From: Metamycoplasma orale ATCC 23714
Lineage (GTDB): Bacteria > Bacillota_I > Bacilli_A > Mycoplasmatales > Metamycoplasmataceae
Length of the DNA: 40,883 nucleotides
Assembly: GCF_000420105.1 (NCBI RefSeq)
Contig: NZ_ATUH01000009.1
Location: 1 to 40,883 of the forward strand
Direction: 5' to 3'
Part shown: in pieces, positions 1-9,477 of the stretch
How the letters are laid out: each line of letters starts with the position of its first letter
Numbering within the stretch: position 1 is the first letter of the stretch
Position numbers and translations under genes: made by a program
The notes under the pieces: generated by a model
What the model was told of the DNA's origin: nothing
Databases searched by the model: none
What the model saw: only the letters and a program-made list of their open reading frames with translations

Positions 1-315
1 CATTCAGATCACGGCATTCAATATTCTTCTCAAGAATTTGTAAGTTTTATTAATTCTATTAATGGCGTTATATCAATGTCAAGAATAGGAAACTCACTGG
101 ATAATCGAGAAATTGAATATTTCTTTTCTATATTAAAAACTGAAATTTTTCCGAACTTCTATCAAACCGTTAAAACACTTACTTTTATTGAATTGAAAAA
201 TAAAATAAAAGAATTTATAGATTGGTATAATAATGAGAGATTTTTAAAAAAATTTAATTTAAAAACGCCCCAAGAATTATGGGATGTTTACAACAACAAA
301 AATTTTACAATTTAG
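1..315 (+). CDS. IS3-family transposase, C-terminal part (cut by window edge)
   Basis: Open from the first base, so the N-terminal half lies outside the window. The visible 104 residues are the end of a DDE (rve) integrase domain. HSDHGIQY carries the second catalytic Asp, and the DNREIEYFF stretch carries the catalytic Glu at the spacing usual in IS3-family OrfB (DNxxxE followed by an FxxLKxE-like segment). The end, with FIDWYNNER and TPQELWDVY, is the typical IS3/IS150 C-terminus (normally NxxRxHxxLxxxTPxEY). The stop is TAG at 313. It differs clearly from the second IS3-type transposase at the right edge, so two element types are present. Its 3' end is closely matched by the decayed remnant at 6629-6767. 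Sure of the family; the IS name cannot be given. Confidence 0.93.
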   Translation, partial: HSDHGIQYSSQEFVSFINSINGVISMSRIGNSLDNREIEYFFSILKTEIFPNFYQTVKTLTFIELKNKIKEFIDWYNNERFLKKFNLKTPQELWDVYNNKNFTI

Positions 316-340
316 TCCAAAATTTTTGTCCTAGTTTATT
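313..340 (+). repeat. Right terminal inverted repeat of the left-edge IS3-type element
   Basis: The transposase stop codon opens the sequence TAGTCCAAAATTTTTGTCCT followed by AGTTTA. The same layout (stop codon inside the repeat, then an AAATTTTTG core, then AGTTT) occurs at the right end of the remnant at 6748-6767. The reverse complement of this end (TAAACTAGGACAAAAATTT) matches the remnant's left end. This places the element boundary at about 340. The exact last base is not certain because no target duplication can be checked. Confidence 0.6.
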
Positions 341-438
341 TTCTCTTGCTTTTTAATTTAAAATTTTTTGTTTTTTGACTAATTTAACAGACAAATTTAT
401 AAGTTATTATCAAGCTATAAGAAAAGTGATTTAAAAAA

Positions 439-468
439 TGTATTATAATATTTACTATTATAAAGAAG
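439..468 (+). promoter_or_regulatory. Promoter -10 and ribosome binding site of the DUF262 gene
   Basis: A TATAAT box lies at 444-449 and an AAAGAAG Shine-Dalgarno-like run at 462-468, six bases ahead of the ATG at 474. No convincing -35 box is seen, which is common in mycoplasmas. The promoter is intact although the gene is frameshifted. Confidence 0.5.
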
Positions 469-473
469 ACTAA

Positions 474-2581
474 ATGAAAGCAAACGATGAAAATATGTTA
501 GATTATATGTTTATGAATCGTAGACAATATCACATACCTGTTTATCAAAGAAATTATGACTGAAAAAAAGAAAATTGTATACTACTTTATAATGACATCA
601 TTCAAGCAGCTAAAAATGATAAAAAACATTTCTTTGGTTCTATAGTTCAAGTCAATTTGAAAGAAGAAAATGGCGTTAACAATTATTTAATAATTGATGG
701 CCAACAAAGAATGACATCAGTTTATCTTTTATTAAAAGCATTATATGATTTAGAAACTCATCCATATAATAAAGAAGATTTAGAAAGATTATTATTTAAT
801 TTTAGAGATTCAAAAAAATATTCAAATAATTTAATAGGAAAATTAAAATTAAAACCAATAAAAACAGATAACAAGCAATTTGAATATTTAATGTCTGATA
901 ATGTTGAAAAAATGGATGATACTTCAAACATTAAAATTAATTATGAATTGTTTAAATCGCTAATAAAAGATTCAATTAAAAGCAAAATAGAAACTTCTCA
1001 AATTTTAAGAGGAATTAAAAATTTAGAAGTTGTTATGATTACTTTGCAAGAAGAAAAAAATGGATTAGGTGACAATCCACAAGAAGTGTTTGAAAGAATT
1101 AATTCAACTGGAGAAGATTTAACTTTATCTGATTTAATTAGAAACTTTTGCATTAATGACTGATTTAGATAGAGAACAACTTTTCGAAAATTATTGATTG
1201 CCTGTAGAAAATACTATTGCAAAAGATAAACTTAATGATTTTGTTTTAGTATATTTACTTTTTAAAATGCCAGACTCAGCAGCTGAAAAAAATGCATATC
1301 AAACTTTTAAAAAATTTGTTGAAAAAAATCAAATTAGCAACAAAGAAATATTAGAAAACTTGAAAAAATATTCTAAATATTACAATGTTTTTATTAATGA
1401 TGACGATAAAAATTATTCTAAAAAAACAAATAATTTATTAAGTGTCTTCAGAATATTAAAACAAACAACAATTTACCCATTTTTATTTAGTGTTTTTGAA
1501 GATTATGAAAATTCAATAATAGATGAAAATGTTTTAAACAGTGTTCTACAATTTTTTGTCACATACATTATTAGAAGATCAATATGTTCTGTTTCAACTA
1601 ATTCCCTAAGAGGGTTGTTCAAAACACTTTACAAAAAGAATTTTTCAAAATGAAAAAAACAAAGAAGCATATTTAAAAAATTTATATAGTTTTATGGCTT
1701 CATTAGCAAATACTAAAGATGGTGTTCCATCTAATAAAGATTTTGAAGATTCATTGAAAAAATTTGAATTATACAAAAATTCAAAATTATGTAAATACTT
1801 ACTTTCGACAATAGAAAATGGAAATTTGAATTTCAAAGAAAGAATTGAAATTGATGAAAACATTACTATTGAACACATTATGCCTCGTAACAAGACCTCT
1901 TATTGAAGAAATGAGGTTGGTACAAATTATGATGAGGTTTACGATAAATATTTAAACACACTTGGAAATTTAACTTTAACAGGATACAATTCAGAATTGT
2001 CTGATAAACCTTTTAAAAACAAGAAAATTTCAATTGAAGAATTTGGTAAATTTAATACATTGAACAAAGATATTAAAAATTGCGCAATATGAAATGAAGA
2101 CTCAATTGTAAAAAGAGCTGATAGATTAGCTAATATTGTTTGCGAAATATTTTCTTTACCTCAAGAAGTATTTGACTATAAAATAGTGGAAGATGAAATA
2201 AAACAAATTAATATTGATGACAAAATTGATTTAACTTTTACAAAGCCTGTTTATTTCAACTTATTAGGTGAAATGGTTGATTTAACTTCTTATGGTGATT
2301 TAATAAAAAAAGTATCAAATATTTTATATTATCAAGATTCAACAACAATGAAAAAGTTGGCTCAAAATAACTGAAAACTTCCTAATGGAACAAGCGTGCA
2401 AATAACAAATGATCCTAAAAAATTGAACAAAGCTATAGAAATCGATGAAAATAGTGGAATTTACATCGAAGGCACAAAAAATGCAAATGCTGTTATAACA
2501 TTTATTAAAGCAATTTTATCAGAATTTGATATTGCACATGATGACTTCACTGTGTTTACAAAAAAAGTTAAAAATAAATAA
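474..2581 (+). pseudogene. GmrSD-like DUF262/DUF1524 restriction nuclease, two frameshifts
   Basis: DUF262 proteins with a DUF1524 HNH-like part act in type IV restriction (GmrSD family) as NTP-dependent nucleases against modified phage DNA. The N-terminal part shows YQRNYDW, the DGQQRMTS motif and ERINSTGEDLTLSDLIRNF. The C-terminal part shows IEHIMP, a candidate HNH His, and LGNLTLTGYNSELSDKPF. A further C-terminal portion of about 120 residues is not recognised. The frame is broken twice. In the T4 run at 1146-1149, one T too many moves the frame before LMTDLDREQLFENYW. In the A5 run at 1633-1637 (or the T5 run at 1641-1645), a second extra base moves the frame before QNEKNKEAYLKNLYSF. Removing one base at each place gives exactly 702 codons (701 residues). 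All motifs are kept, so the loss is recent, switchable or a sequencing artefact. Confidence 0.88.
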
Positions 2582-2632
2582 AAAAAATAATTTAAAAAAT
2601 TAAATTCTAAAGAAACATCACGCTCACTATTT

Positions 2633-2665
2633 GGAATATCGCAAGCCGATATTCCTTTTAATTTA
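2633..2665 (+). terminator. Rho-independent terminator after the DUF262 gene
   Basis: Perfect 9-bp stem GGAATATCG (2633-2641) and CGATATTCC (2647-2655) with a five-base loop, followed by TTTTAATTTATT. It lies 50 bases after the pseudogene stop. Confidence 0.85.
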
Positions 2666-2727
2666 TTAATTTTATTAATATTGTTTTTGTTTTTTATGAC
2701 AAATAAAAAAGTACAAGCTTTAAAGTT

Positions 2728-2761
2728 AACCCCAAATTTTGGACTTTTTGGAAAGGGTTCA
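2728..2761. repeat. Scar of an IS3-type element: both terminal tips, no interior
   Basis: AACCCCAAATTTTGGACTTT (2728-2747) differs by one base from the terminal repeat of the right-edge IS (40559-40580). Fourteen bases on, the sequence closes with GGGTTCA, the inverted form of the repeat's outer tip TGAACCC. The segment therefore looks like an element reduced to its two ends. It lies just upstream of prs, between the DUF262 terminator and the prs promoter. No target-site duplication is obvious. Confidence 0.55.
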
Positions 2762-2851
2762 CTCTAAATTAAGATTATTAAAAAACATTATTTTTTAAAT
2801 AAAGTAAAATATATGAATATATTAATTCAAGATTTTTTTAAAGAGGTAAAA

Positions 2852-3838
2852 ATGTCAACTAATTTAACAAATGACGTTGTAATATTTGGTTTAGACAATT
2901 CAAAGGAATTATCTGAACAAATTGGGAAAGTTTTAAAACGTGAAATTGTGCCAGCAAATAAAATTGTTTTTGCTGACGGCGAAAGAATTTTAAGTTCTTC
3001 AATAACTGTAAGAAATAAAAATGTATTTATAATTTGTAATACATCAAAGCCAGTTAATGATAATTTAATGGATTTACTTATTTTTGTAGACTCGCTTAAA
3101 AGAGCTAGTGCTAAATATATTAATGTAGTTATTACATATTATGGTTATGCTCGCCAAGATAGAAAAGTTAATGGGCGTGAACCTATATCATCTAAATTAA
3201 TTGCTGATTTGCTAACTATAGCAGGTGTAACTAAAATAATTGCAATTGATTTACATAATCCTTCTATCCAAGGTTTCTTTAATATTCCTGTTGATGATCT
3301 TCGTGGACAATTTATATTTTCGCAAGAATTAAAATCAAGAAAAGAAAAATTTGTAATAGTTTCTCCTGATCATGGTGGAGCAGTTAGAGCTAGACAATTA
3401 GCAGAACTTCTTCAAAATGAAGAAGAAATAGCAATTATTGATAAAAGAAGAACAGGTCCTAATAAATGCGAAATTATGGGTGTACTAGGAGAAGTAGAAA
3501 ATAAAAATGTTGTTATTTTTGATGACATTATTGATACTGGTGGAACAATTATTAATGCAGTAAAAGCATTAAAAGAAAAAGGCGCTAAAAAAGTTATTGT
3601 TGCTGCAACACATGGCTTATTTTCAAGAGGATTTGACATGTTCGAAAATAATGATTTAGTTGATGAAGTTATAGTTTCAAATTCAACAAGTCAAAGCCAA
3701 AGCTTAATTGGTTCAAATTATAAAAAATTAAAAGTTTTATCATTAGCTAAATTCTTAGCCTTAGTAATAGAAGCTAATATTAACAAAACATCAATAACTG
3801 AAGTTTATAATGCTTACTCAAAAAGAAATATTAAATAA
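2852..3838 (+). CDS. prs: Ribose-phosphate pyrophosphokinase (PRPP synthetase)
   Basis: Makes PRPP from ribose 5-phosphate and ATP in the cytosol, feeding nucleotide salvage and the NAD precursor enzyme encoded at 38037-39035. The 328-residue product has the family's usual length. Visible motifs are YYGYARQDRK near residue 110, DLHNPSIQGFF (the flag/catalytic region) near 140, SPDHGGAVRAR near 180 and the PRPP-binding loop VIFDDIIDTGGTI near 230. The frame is open from an ATG at 2813, but the ATG at 2852 follows AAAGAGGT by four bases and matches the family's start, so it is preferred. The last 29 bases overlap rsmG in another frame, implying translational coupling. Upstream lies an IS scar, so an IS end now sits near the promoter. 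Confidence 0.96.
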   Translation: MSTNLTNDVVIFGLDNSKELSEQIGKVLKREIVPANKIVFADGERILSSSITVRNKNVFIICNTSKPVNDNLMDLLIFVDSLKRASAKYINVVITYYGYARQDRKVNGREPISSKLIADLLTIAGVTKIIAIDLHNPSIQGFFNIPVDDLRGQFIFSQELKSRKEKFVIVSPDHGGAVRARQLAELLQNEEEIAIIDKRRTGPNKCEIMGVLGEVENKNVVIFDDIIDTGGTIINAVKALKEKGAKKVIVAATHGLFSRGFDMFENNDLVDEVIVSNSTSQSQSLIGSNYKKLKVLSLAKFLALVIEANINKTSITEVYNAYSKRNIK

Positions 3839-4523
3839 TTTAAATAAACATTTTCCTAATATTGACAAAGCAATTTTAGAAAAGCTTTCACAATATTATT
3901 TTTTAATAGAAGAAAAAAATCAAGTGCTTAACTTGACTGCTTTTAATGACCTTAAATTAGTCGAAGAAGGACTAATTGAATCTATTCTTTTACTTTCTGA
4001 AATAGATAAATCTATTTACAACATTAAAAATAAAAAGATACTAGATATAGGCGCTGGAGCAGGTTTTCCATCTTTACCTTATTTAATTTTTACTAATGAA
4101 GATTTTGAATTAACAATTTATGAACCTATGTTAAAAAGATATAACTTTTTAGTAGAAGTTAAAGAAAAATTAAACCTTAAAAAATTAAGAATACTAAGAT
4201 ATAGAGCTGAAGATTCTAAAGAATTTAATTATTATAATTTAATAACTGCTAGGGCTGTTGCTAAGCTTAGAATATTAATAGAATTTAGTCATAAATTAGG
4301 TAAAACAAATGATTGCATGTTCTGCTTCTTAAAATCGCAAAACTATGAAGAAGAAATGGAAGAATCAAGATCAATTATTAAATATCTTAATTTAAAAATT
4401 AATATTAAAGAACTTGAACCGTTTTTTAGAATTAAAAATGTTTTAGTTTATTATAAAAAAGATCTTGAAACACCAAACGATATTCCAAGACCTTGAAAAA
4501 AAATATTAGAAACTATTTACTAA
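3810..4523 (+). CDS. rsmG: 16S rRNA (guanine-527 N7) methyltransferase
   Basis: RsmG (GidB) uses SAM to methylate G527 of 16S rRNA in the 530 loop. The 237-residue product has the family's length. ILDIGAGAGFPSLPYLI (about residues 82-98) is the SAM-binding motif I, YEPMLKRYNFL is the motif II region, and ITARAVAKL near residue 150 is the family's conserved (T/S)xRAVAxL. The coding sequence continues through a TGA tryptophan at 4494 to TAA at 4521. It starts inside the end of prs and its last 11 bases overlap the end of the convergent Smr gene. No terminator hairpin is seen between the two convergent genes. Confidence 0.94.
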
Positions 4524-4740
4524 TTACAAAACCTGAAAGTTTATCATCATAATAATATTTATAATTACTTTCTTCTAATAACTCCTCTACATGTAAAAGT
4601 AAAGTGCCCGTCCCTTTGCCGCATATGATGTAGAGGATGTTTTCATATTCATCATTTTCAAATTCAAATAATTTATTTAAAACGGCAGCTGTTGCTTTGT
4701 TTAAATCTTTACCATGCAAATCTAATCTATTGTTAAACAT
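4513..4740 (-). CDS. Stand-alone Smr-domain protein (75 aa)
   Basis: The product is essentially one Smr domain: LDLHGKDLNKA near the N-terminus, matching the LDLHG motif, and ILYIICGKGTG in the middle, matching the (I/V)xxGxGxxS/T region. Smr domains are nucleic-acid binding and often nucleases, found at the C-terminus of MutS2 and as small free proteins. No MutS2 is seen next to it. The ATG at 4738-4740 follows AAAAGGAG and overlaps the end of mutM by eight bases. The frame stays open further upstream, but there it would run through the mutM zinc-finger codons. It is probably co-transcribed with mutM, suggesting a DNA or RNA maintenance role. The substrate is unknown. Confidence 0.85.
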   Translation of the reverse strand: MFNNRLDLHGKDLNKATAAVLNKLFEFENDEYENILYIICGKGTGTLLLHVEELLEESNYKYYYDDKLSGFVISK

Positions 4741-5566
4741 TTTTCTCCTTTTGACAATTAGGACAGAAATAAGTTCCTCTGCCATTAATTTTTATTTTTT
4801 TAATTTCATTATTACAAATTTTACATTTTTTTAAATTTGGATTATGAATCATTAAATAATTTTGATAGTTACCTTTTTTATGGTTAAAACTTTCAAAACT
4901 AAAAATAGTAGTTCCTCCTGCATTAAATGAATCGTCTAAAATTTTATTAGCTACTTTTAATAATTCAGATGTTTGTTCTAGAGAAATTTTATTTGAAGGC
5001 ATCAATGGATAAATTTTTAAAGCAAAAAGAATTTCATCAGCATAAATATTACCTATACCTGCTATGCAGGTTTGATCTAATAATTTGGTTTTTATGGCAA
5101 CATTAGAGTTTTTAAAACTTTCATATAATTCCTTGGGAGTTATATCTTTGGGTTCTTTTCCTAAAGTTCTATAAGGTTTTAAATTTTTATCCATGTTACT
5201 ATTTCATAAATGAAAAGTACCAAACATTCTAGAATCATAATAATTTAATTCACTATTATCACTAAAAATAAATTTAACAATTAAATGTTTTGAATTGTTT
5301 TGTGAAACAAAATTATTAAAATGGTATTTTCCTTCCATTCTTAAATGAGAATATAAATAATAGTTTTCACTTAATGTAAAAGTAATTAATTTACCATAAT
5401 TCGATACATCTAAAATTACTTTATTCTTTAAAATATTTATATACTCATTAGCACTAAAATTATGAAAAAGTTTTTCTTTATATATAACTACATCGCTTAT
5501 TTTCTTATTTAAAACGTTTTCCTTTAAATGTTTTACAACAACCCTTACTTCTGGTAATTCTGGCAT
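4733..5566 (-). CDS. mutM: Formamidopyrimidine-DNA glycosylase
   Basis: Base-excision repair enzyme (Fpg) that removes 8-oxoguanine and formamidopyrimidines and cuts the abasic site. The 277-residue product has the family's length. It begins MPELPEV, giving the N-terminal catalytic Pro and Glu after Met removal. SNYGKLITF holds the conserved Lys, YSHLRMEGKY is the conserved core strand, and QTCIAGIGNIYADE is the H2TH segment. The C-terminal zinc finger is CKIC with CPNC. One TGA tryptophan near 5201 separates the two halves when read in the standard code. It is divergent from the Sua5 gene and followed by the Smr gene with an eight-base overlap. Confidence 0.95.
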
Positions 5567-5588
5567 AACTCGTTTTTTCCTTATTTTT

Positions 5589-5611
5589 AAACTAAAAAAA
5601 TGTTTTAGTTT
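5589..5611. promoter_or_regulatory. Palindrome between the divergent mutM and Sua5 genes
   Basis: AAACTAAAA (5589-5597) and TTTTAGTTT (5603-5611) form a perfect 9-bp inverted repeat with a five-base gap. It lies 23 bases upstream of mutM and 71 bases upstream of the Sua5-type gene, in the only shared regulatory space. It cannot be a terminator for either gene. Operator use is inference; AT-rich chance pairing is possible. Confidence 0.3.
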
Positions 5612-5681
5612 TTATTTAATTTTATAATTTATTATATATTAAAATTAGTGTATTAAATAATAATGAATGAAAGGTTTGCAT

Positions 5682-6152
5682 ATGAAAAATAATAAATATA
5701 GTAACTTAATTATTACAACAACTGACACCGTTTTAGGCTTAGGCGGAAAAATAAACGAGGAAGTAAAAAATAATATATACGAACTAAAGGGAAGAGATAG
5801 AGCTAAGAAATTAATCATTTTAGTAGCTTCTTTAAAACAAGCAAGAAAATTTAAAGAATGAAATCAACAAGCTGAAGAACTGGCTAAAGAATATTGACCA
5901 GGCAATGTAACAATAGTTGTTAACGATCAAGGTTTTAGAATGCCAAATCAAAAATTGCTTTTAGATTTTTTAGAAAAAAATGGACCTATGTATATGACTA
6001 GCTGCAATATTTCAAATGCTCCAGTTTGCAAAACAATTGAAGAAGCTAAAGAAATTTTTCCTGAAATTACTAATATTTATAATTTCGGTAATATGAGCCA
6101 AAAACCAAGCATGATTATTAGAGCAGAAGATAAAAAAATATTAAGGAGTTAA
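5682..6152 (+). CDS. Sua5/YciO/YrdC-type protein, tRNA t6A threonylcarbamoyl-AMP synthase (short form)
   Basis: The family makes threonylcarbamoyl-AMP from threonine, bicarbonate and ATP, the first step of t6A in ANN-decoding tRNAs. N-terminal IITTTDTVLGLGG matches the PTDTVYGLG motif, ELKGRDRAKKLIILV matches the IKxRxxxKPLxxL segment, and EYWPGNVTIVV matches the WPGPLT motif. The product is 156 residues, shorter than the usual 180-200, and lacks any Sua5 C-terminal domain. Some substitutions (I for P, K for P) suggest a reduced mycoplasma form. The ATG at 5682 has AAAGG seven bases upstream; the earlier in-frame ATG at 5667 has none. TGA tryptophans occur near 5859 and 5895. Two bases separate it from rpiB. 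Confidence 0.85.
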
Positions 6153-6154
6153 TA

Positions 6155-6613
6155 ATGAATAATAAAACAGTATATATAACAAGTGACCACGCTGGTTATG
6201 ATAGAAAAATTGAAATAGCTAAAGAATTAGAAAAAGAAGGCTACAAAGTTATTTTAGAAGGTGCTAAAAATGGAACTGATTCCGTTTCTTATTCTGAAAT
6301 AGGAATTGATTTTGCAAAGAAATTTTTAAAAGATAAAAATGAAAACAATTTATATGTTGCGCTTTGTGGATCAGGCATAGGTATTAGTATTGCCTTAAAT
6401 AGATTTAAGAAAATAAGATGCGCTAGAGTAACAAGTGAAGAGGAAGCTAGATTAGCAAAATTGCATAATAATGCTAATATTCTTTGTTTTGGTGGAAGAC
6501 TAGTAACTACAGAAGATGCTCTTAAAATGTTTCACATTTGAGAAAATACTACTTTCGAAGGTGGGCGTCACATTAAAAGAATTGAAACGCTCGAAACCGT
6601 TGGAGAAAAATAG
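6155..6613 (+). CDS. rpiB: Ribose-5-phosphate isomerase B
   Basis: Interconverts ribulose 5-phosphate and ribose 5-phosphate, giving the substrate of the nearby prs product. The 152 residues match the RpiB/LacAB family length. SDHAGYDRK is the phosphate-binding N-terminus, ALCGSGIGISIALNRF holds the catalytic Cys and the anion-hole glycines, and LHNNANILCFGGR is the conserved central segment. The end, with TTFEGGRHIKRIETL, is the RpiB form (FEGGRHxxRxxKL) and argues against LacA/LacB. The coding sequence reads through a TGA tryptophan at 6539 and stops at TAG 6611. AAGGAG at the end of the previous gene serves as its ribosome binding site. Confidence 0.93.
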
Positions 6614-6628
6614 TAAATCTAAAGCAAC

Positions 6629-6767
6629 TAAACTAAGGTAAAAAATTTATAGATTGGTATAATAAAAAAAATCTTCGAAAAAATTTTATTTAGAAGCACC
6701 CCAAGAATTATGAATTTTTATAAGAATAAATGTTTTATAATTTAGTTCAAAATTTTTGTTTCAGTTT
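6629..6767 (+). mobile_element. Internally deleted IS3-type remnant (MITE-like)
   Basis: The left end TAAACTAAGGTAAAAAATTT (6629-6648) resembles the inverted form of the element's right end. It runs directly into a decayed copy of the last ~110 bases of the left-edge transposase. Recognisable are the codons for FIDWYN and for APQELW, then the stop and the AAATTTTTG...CAGTTT end (6748-6767). Most of the element between the left end and the transposase C-terminus is missing. It sits just after rpiB. It probably arose by internal deletion of the same kind of element seen at position 1. Confidence 0.75.
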
Positions 6768-6775
6768 GTTGAATT

Positions 6776-6808
6776 AAAAAATTGCTAATTTAGCTTAGCA
6801 ATTTTTTT
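6776..6808. terminator. Bidirectional terminator
   Basis: AAAAAATTGCTAA (6776-6788) pairs with TTAGCAATTTTTT (6795-6807) around a six-base loop. T runs follow on both strands. It ends the rpiB side on + and contains the stop codon of the YitT-type gene on -. Confidence 0.85.
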
Positions 6809-7934
6809 AATCTACTTTATAGGTATTAAAAGAACCTATTATTTTATTTATGATGGTTATTGAAATAAATGCATTTGGATCTATTTTAAGAATTTCATTC
6901 TTAATCAAGTTTTGTTCAAGATACAGAGCATTTGTTTCTATTTTAAACACTTCTTGATGACTATAACCGCTTGTTACAGAAGAGTAATTATATCCATGTC
7001 AATAATTAATTGATTGTAAATGTGCAATAATTTCAGCGCCTTTATATGTGTAAATTTCAATTTTAATTTTCTTGTATTTAGGATATATTAATTCAATTAA
7101 ACCATTAAAAATAAATATATAAAGAATAGTACAAATAACACGAAGTAAAAAAGCTCCAGGATTTCAAGTTTTTTTAGGATTAACACGCAGTCCTTCAACT
7201 AAACCAATTACAAAAATTGAAACAGCAGCAAATATAAGGGCAACTACAGTTGAAACTTTACCAATGCTTTTCTTTTTCATGCGAGAAACATAATAAATAA
7301 TTATGTCGCTTCCACCAGTAGAACCTGAATTTTTTCAAGCAATACCGGCAGCTGTACCAGCACAAGCACCACCAATTAATGTATAAACCAAAATTGGTCA
7401 AGTGGTACTATCATGATAAACTCTTCAAGGTTGAAGGTTATTTCATGATGTTCCGGGACTAGTTCAATTAGTATAAAAAATAGAAATTTTATCTAAGAAA
7501 TTACCAACTGGTTTAATTAAAAATATACTTTGAATTATTACTTGGAACAATAATCAATACATAGTTAGTAGCATAAACATCTTTTGATTTTTATTTCAAA
7601 AAGCAAGCACAAGAGGTATATTTAATCCTAAATAAATAAATGCAAAGTATTTACTTGTAACTTCAATAGTATAAGTAAGTCCTTGCACTATTGCTGACAC
7701 TCCTGAAGCAACTGTTGCTGCTTTAGAAAGAAATATTGCAACCCCTAAGTTATAAAGCAAAGCAGAAAGAAATGCAAATAATAATTTTTTAGGTGCTTTT
7801 ACTCATATATTAAAAAAATTAACCTTATATGGATTTAAATCTACTTTCTTTTCACTAACTTTGTAAGAAACTTTTATTAAAGAAGTTTTATCTTTTTTCT
7901 TATTGAATTTTTCTTCTGGCTTATTTTCGTTCAT
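6807..7934 (-). CDS. YitT-family membrane protein, copy 1
   Basis: A 375-residue member of the YitT/DUF161 membrane family with a C-terminal DUF2179-type domain. A basic N-terminus of about 40 residues is followed by membrane segments: LLFAFLSALLYNLGVAIFL near 55-75, FAIYLGLNIPLVLAFW-like near 100, then a pair around 125-150. Signature glycine-rich pieces are GGACAGTAAGIAWKNSGSTG and GGSDIIIYYVSRMKKKSIG. The last ~100 residues (KYKKIKIEIYTYKGAEIIAHL...) are a soluble α/β domain like the one in the other two copies. It is the most divergent of the three and has a shorter extracellular loop. Transported substrate unknown. The start is the ATG at 7934; its own terminator lies at 6776-6808. Several TGA tryptophans split the frame under the standard code. 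Confidence 0.82.
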
Positions 7935-8030
7935 GATATATCCTTGTTAAATAAAATATTATCATAAATAAAAAATTTATTTATCTATTATGATCAAAAA
8001 TCATAAGAAATGCTGTTTAGTCTTAAAAAA

Positions 8031-8070
8031 AATAAAAAATTGCAATTTTTGGTTTTACAATTTTTTATTG
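8031..8070 (-). terminator. Terminator of YitT copy 2
   Basis: AATAAAAAATTG (8031-8042) and CAATTTTTTATT (8058-8069) form a perfect 12-bp stem just after the stop codon at 8071, with T-rich bases following on -. Confidence 0.75.
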
Positions 8071-9318
8071 TTAATCTATATAAGAAGTATCAAAATCTCC
8101 TTTTAAATCATGAATATTAGAGGTACAAATCCATGCGGACTTATCTACTTTCTTTGAAGCATCAAAGATAAAATCTTTTTCTAAATATAAAGCTATAGTT
8201 TCGATCTTGCCAAATTGTTTATGTGTATATCCACTAACTCCATAGAATATATTATATGAGTGTACATAACCATTTAATTTAAGGTGTTCACAAATTTCTT
8301 CAATCTTGTTTGAATATATTTCAATTCTAACTTTCTTATATTTAGGATAATACTTATTAAGAATAAATGAATATACTGTTAAATACATAAATGTGGAAAT
8401 AAATCTAACTAAAAATTGTTCTTCTCTTCAAGGTCTATATGTAGTAATAGTCATTTTAATATTATTGGTTGATTCTAGTCCACCTATAACTGCAGTAGAA
8501 AAAGCTATAAAACAAAGTGAAACATAAAAGAATGTTGAACCAACTGGTTTTTTCTTTTTATATGCAATGTAGTTTGCAATAATACTGCTTCCACCAATCG
8601 AACCACGTTGCTTATAAGCAATAGTTGAAGCTACTCCTTCAAATATACCACCAATAGTCGCATAAACCAATGAAGGTCAAGTATTACCATCTCATACAGC
8701 ACCAGTAATTCCTACTCCTTTATATAATCTTGTATATAAGGTTAAGTTTTTACCTACCTCATCAATGTTTGCAGAAAAGCTAGCATCTTTAGCTTGTCAA
8801 TATTTTAATACATCGCTTGGATCAGTTATATTAGTTCCAAAAGGAGTTCAATAACTATTTTTTCCGTTTGGCTTATAAATAGTTATATGTTCAGTAATGA
8901 AATTATAAATTGGGTTTTTGCCACTATAATCTAAAAATACTAATTGAACTGCTAATTGAAATATCATTCAATAAAATGTTAAGACTGAAAAAAGTCTAGG
9001 ATTCTTATTCCAAAAGCCAAAGACTATTGGAATGCTAATTGATACATATAGCAAACCAAAAAAGCTATTAGCTTGAGGAACTAAAAATGTAACAATTTGT
9101 GCAATTGTTGAAGTTCCACTTGCAACACTAGAAGCTTTTTTAAGAAAGGTTGCTATAGCAATGTTATATAAGAAAGCACTAATAAACATTCACAAAATTT
9201 TCTTTGGGTCTTTTTTCCAAATATTTAATAAATTAATATTGTGTGGGTTTATTTTCTTATTTAACTCATTTTTTCTCTGAAGTTTCTCTTCAGCTGACAG
9301 CTTAGTTTTATTTGTCAT
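8071..9318 (-). CDS. YitT-family membrane protein, copy 2
   Basis: 415 residues. It has a basic N-terminus, membrane segments starting with ILWMFISAFLYNIAIATFL near residue 40, and then a long loop of about 90 residues between two membrane pairs (from DYSGKNPIYNF to WDGNTWPS). The YitT core pieces GGIFEGVASTIAYKQRGSIG and GGSSIIANYIAYKKKKPVG follow. The C-terminal DUF2179-type domain runs KKVRIEIYSNKIEEICEHL to the stop. It is very similar to copy 3 throughout; the extended loop is absent from copy 1. It has its own terminator on the 3' side and copy 3's terminator (9431-9477) upstream. The start is the ATG at 9318 preceded by AAAGGAAAC. The family's substrate is unknown. Confidence 0.84.
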
Positions 9319-9430
9319 TAAATTGTTTCCTTTTTTTAAATATGAATTATTATGAATAAAATATTATTTTTTATTTATATCTATATTTATACATTGTACT
9401 AAAAAAATCATTAAAAAATTAAAGATACCT

Positions 9431-9477
9431 TAACATAAAAAAATAAGAAACTTTTGATTCCTTATTTTTTTATGTTA
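9431..9477 (-). terminator. Terminator of the dnaB-YitT operon
   Basis: A perfect 17-bp inverted repeat, TAACATAAAAAAATAAG (9431-9447) with CTTATTTTTTTATGTTA (9461-9477), around a 13-base loop. The stop codon of YitT copy 3 lies in the stem. Confidence 0.8.

Noticed and set aside
1645-1893. 82-codon open frame antisense to the DUF262 gene
   Set aside because: Mirror frame over well-conserved DUF262 coding sequence; no ribosome site or motif.
5589-5611. Palindrome read as a terminator
   Set aside because: It lies between two diverging genes, so neither transcript ends there.
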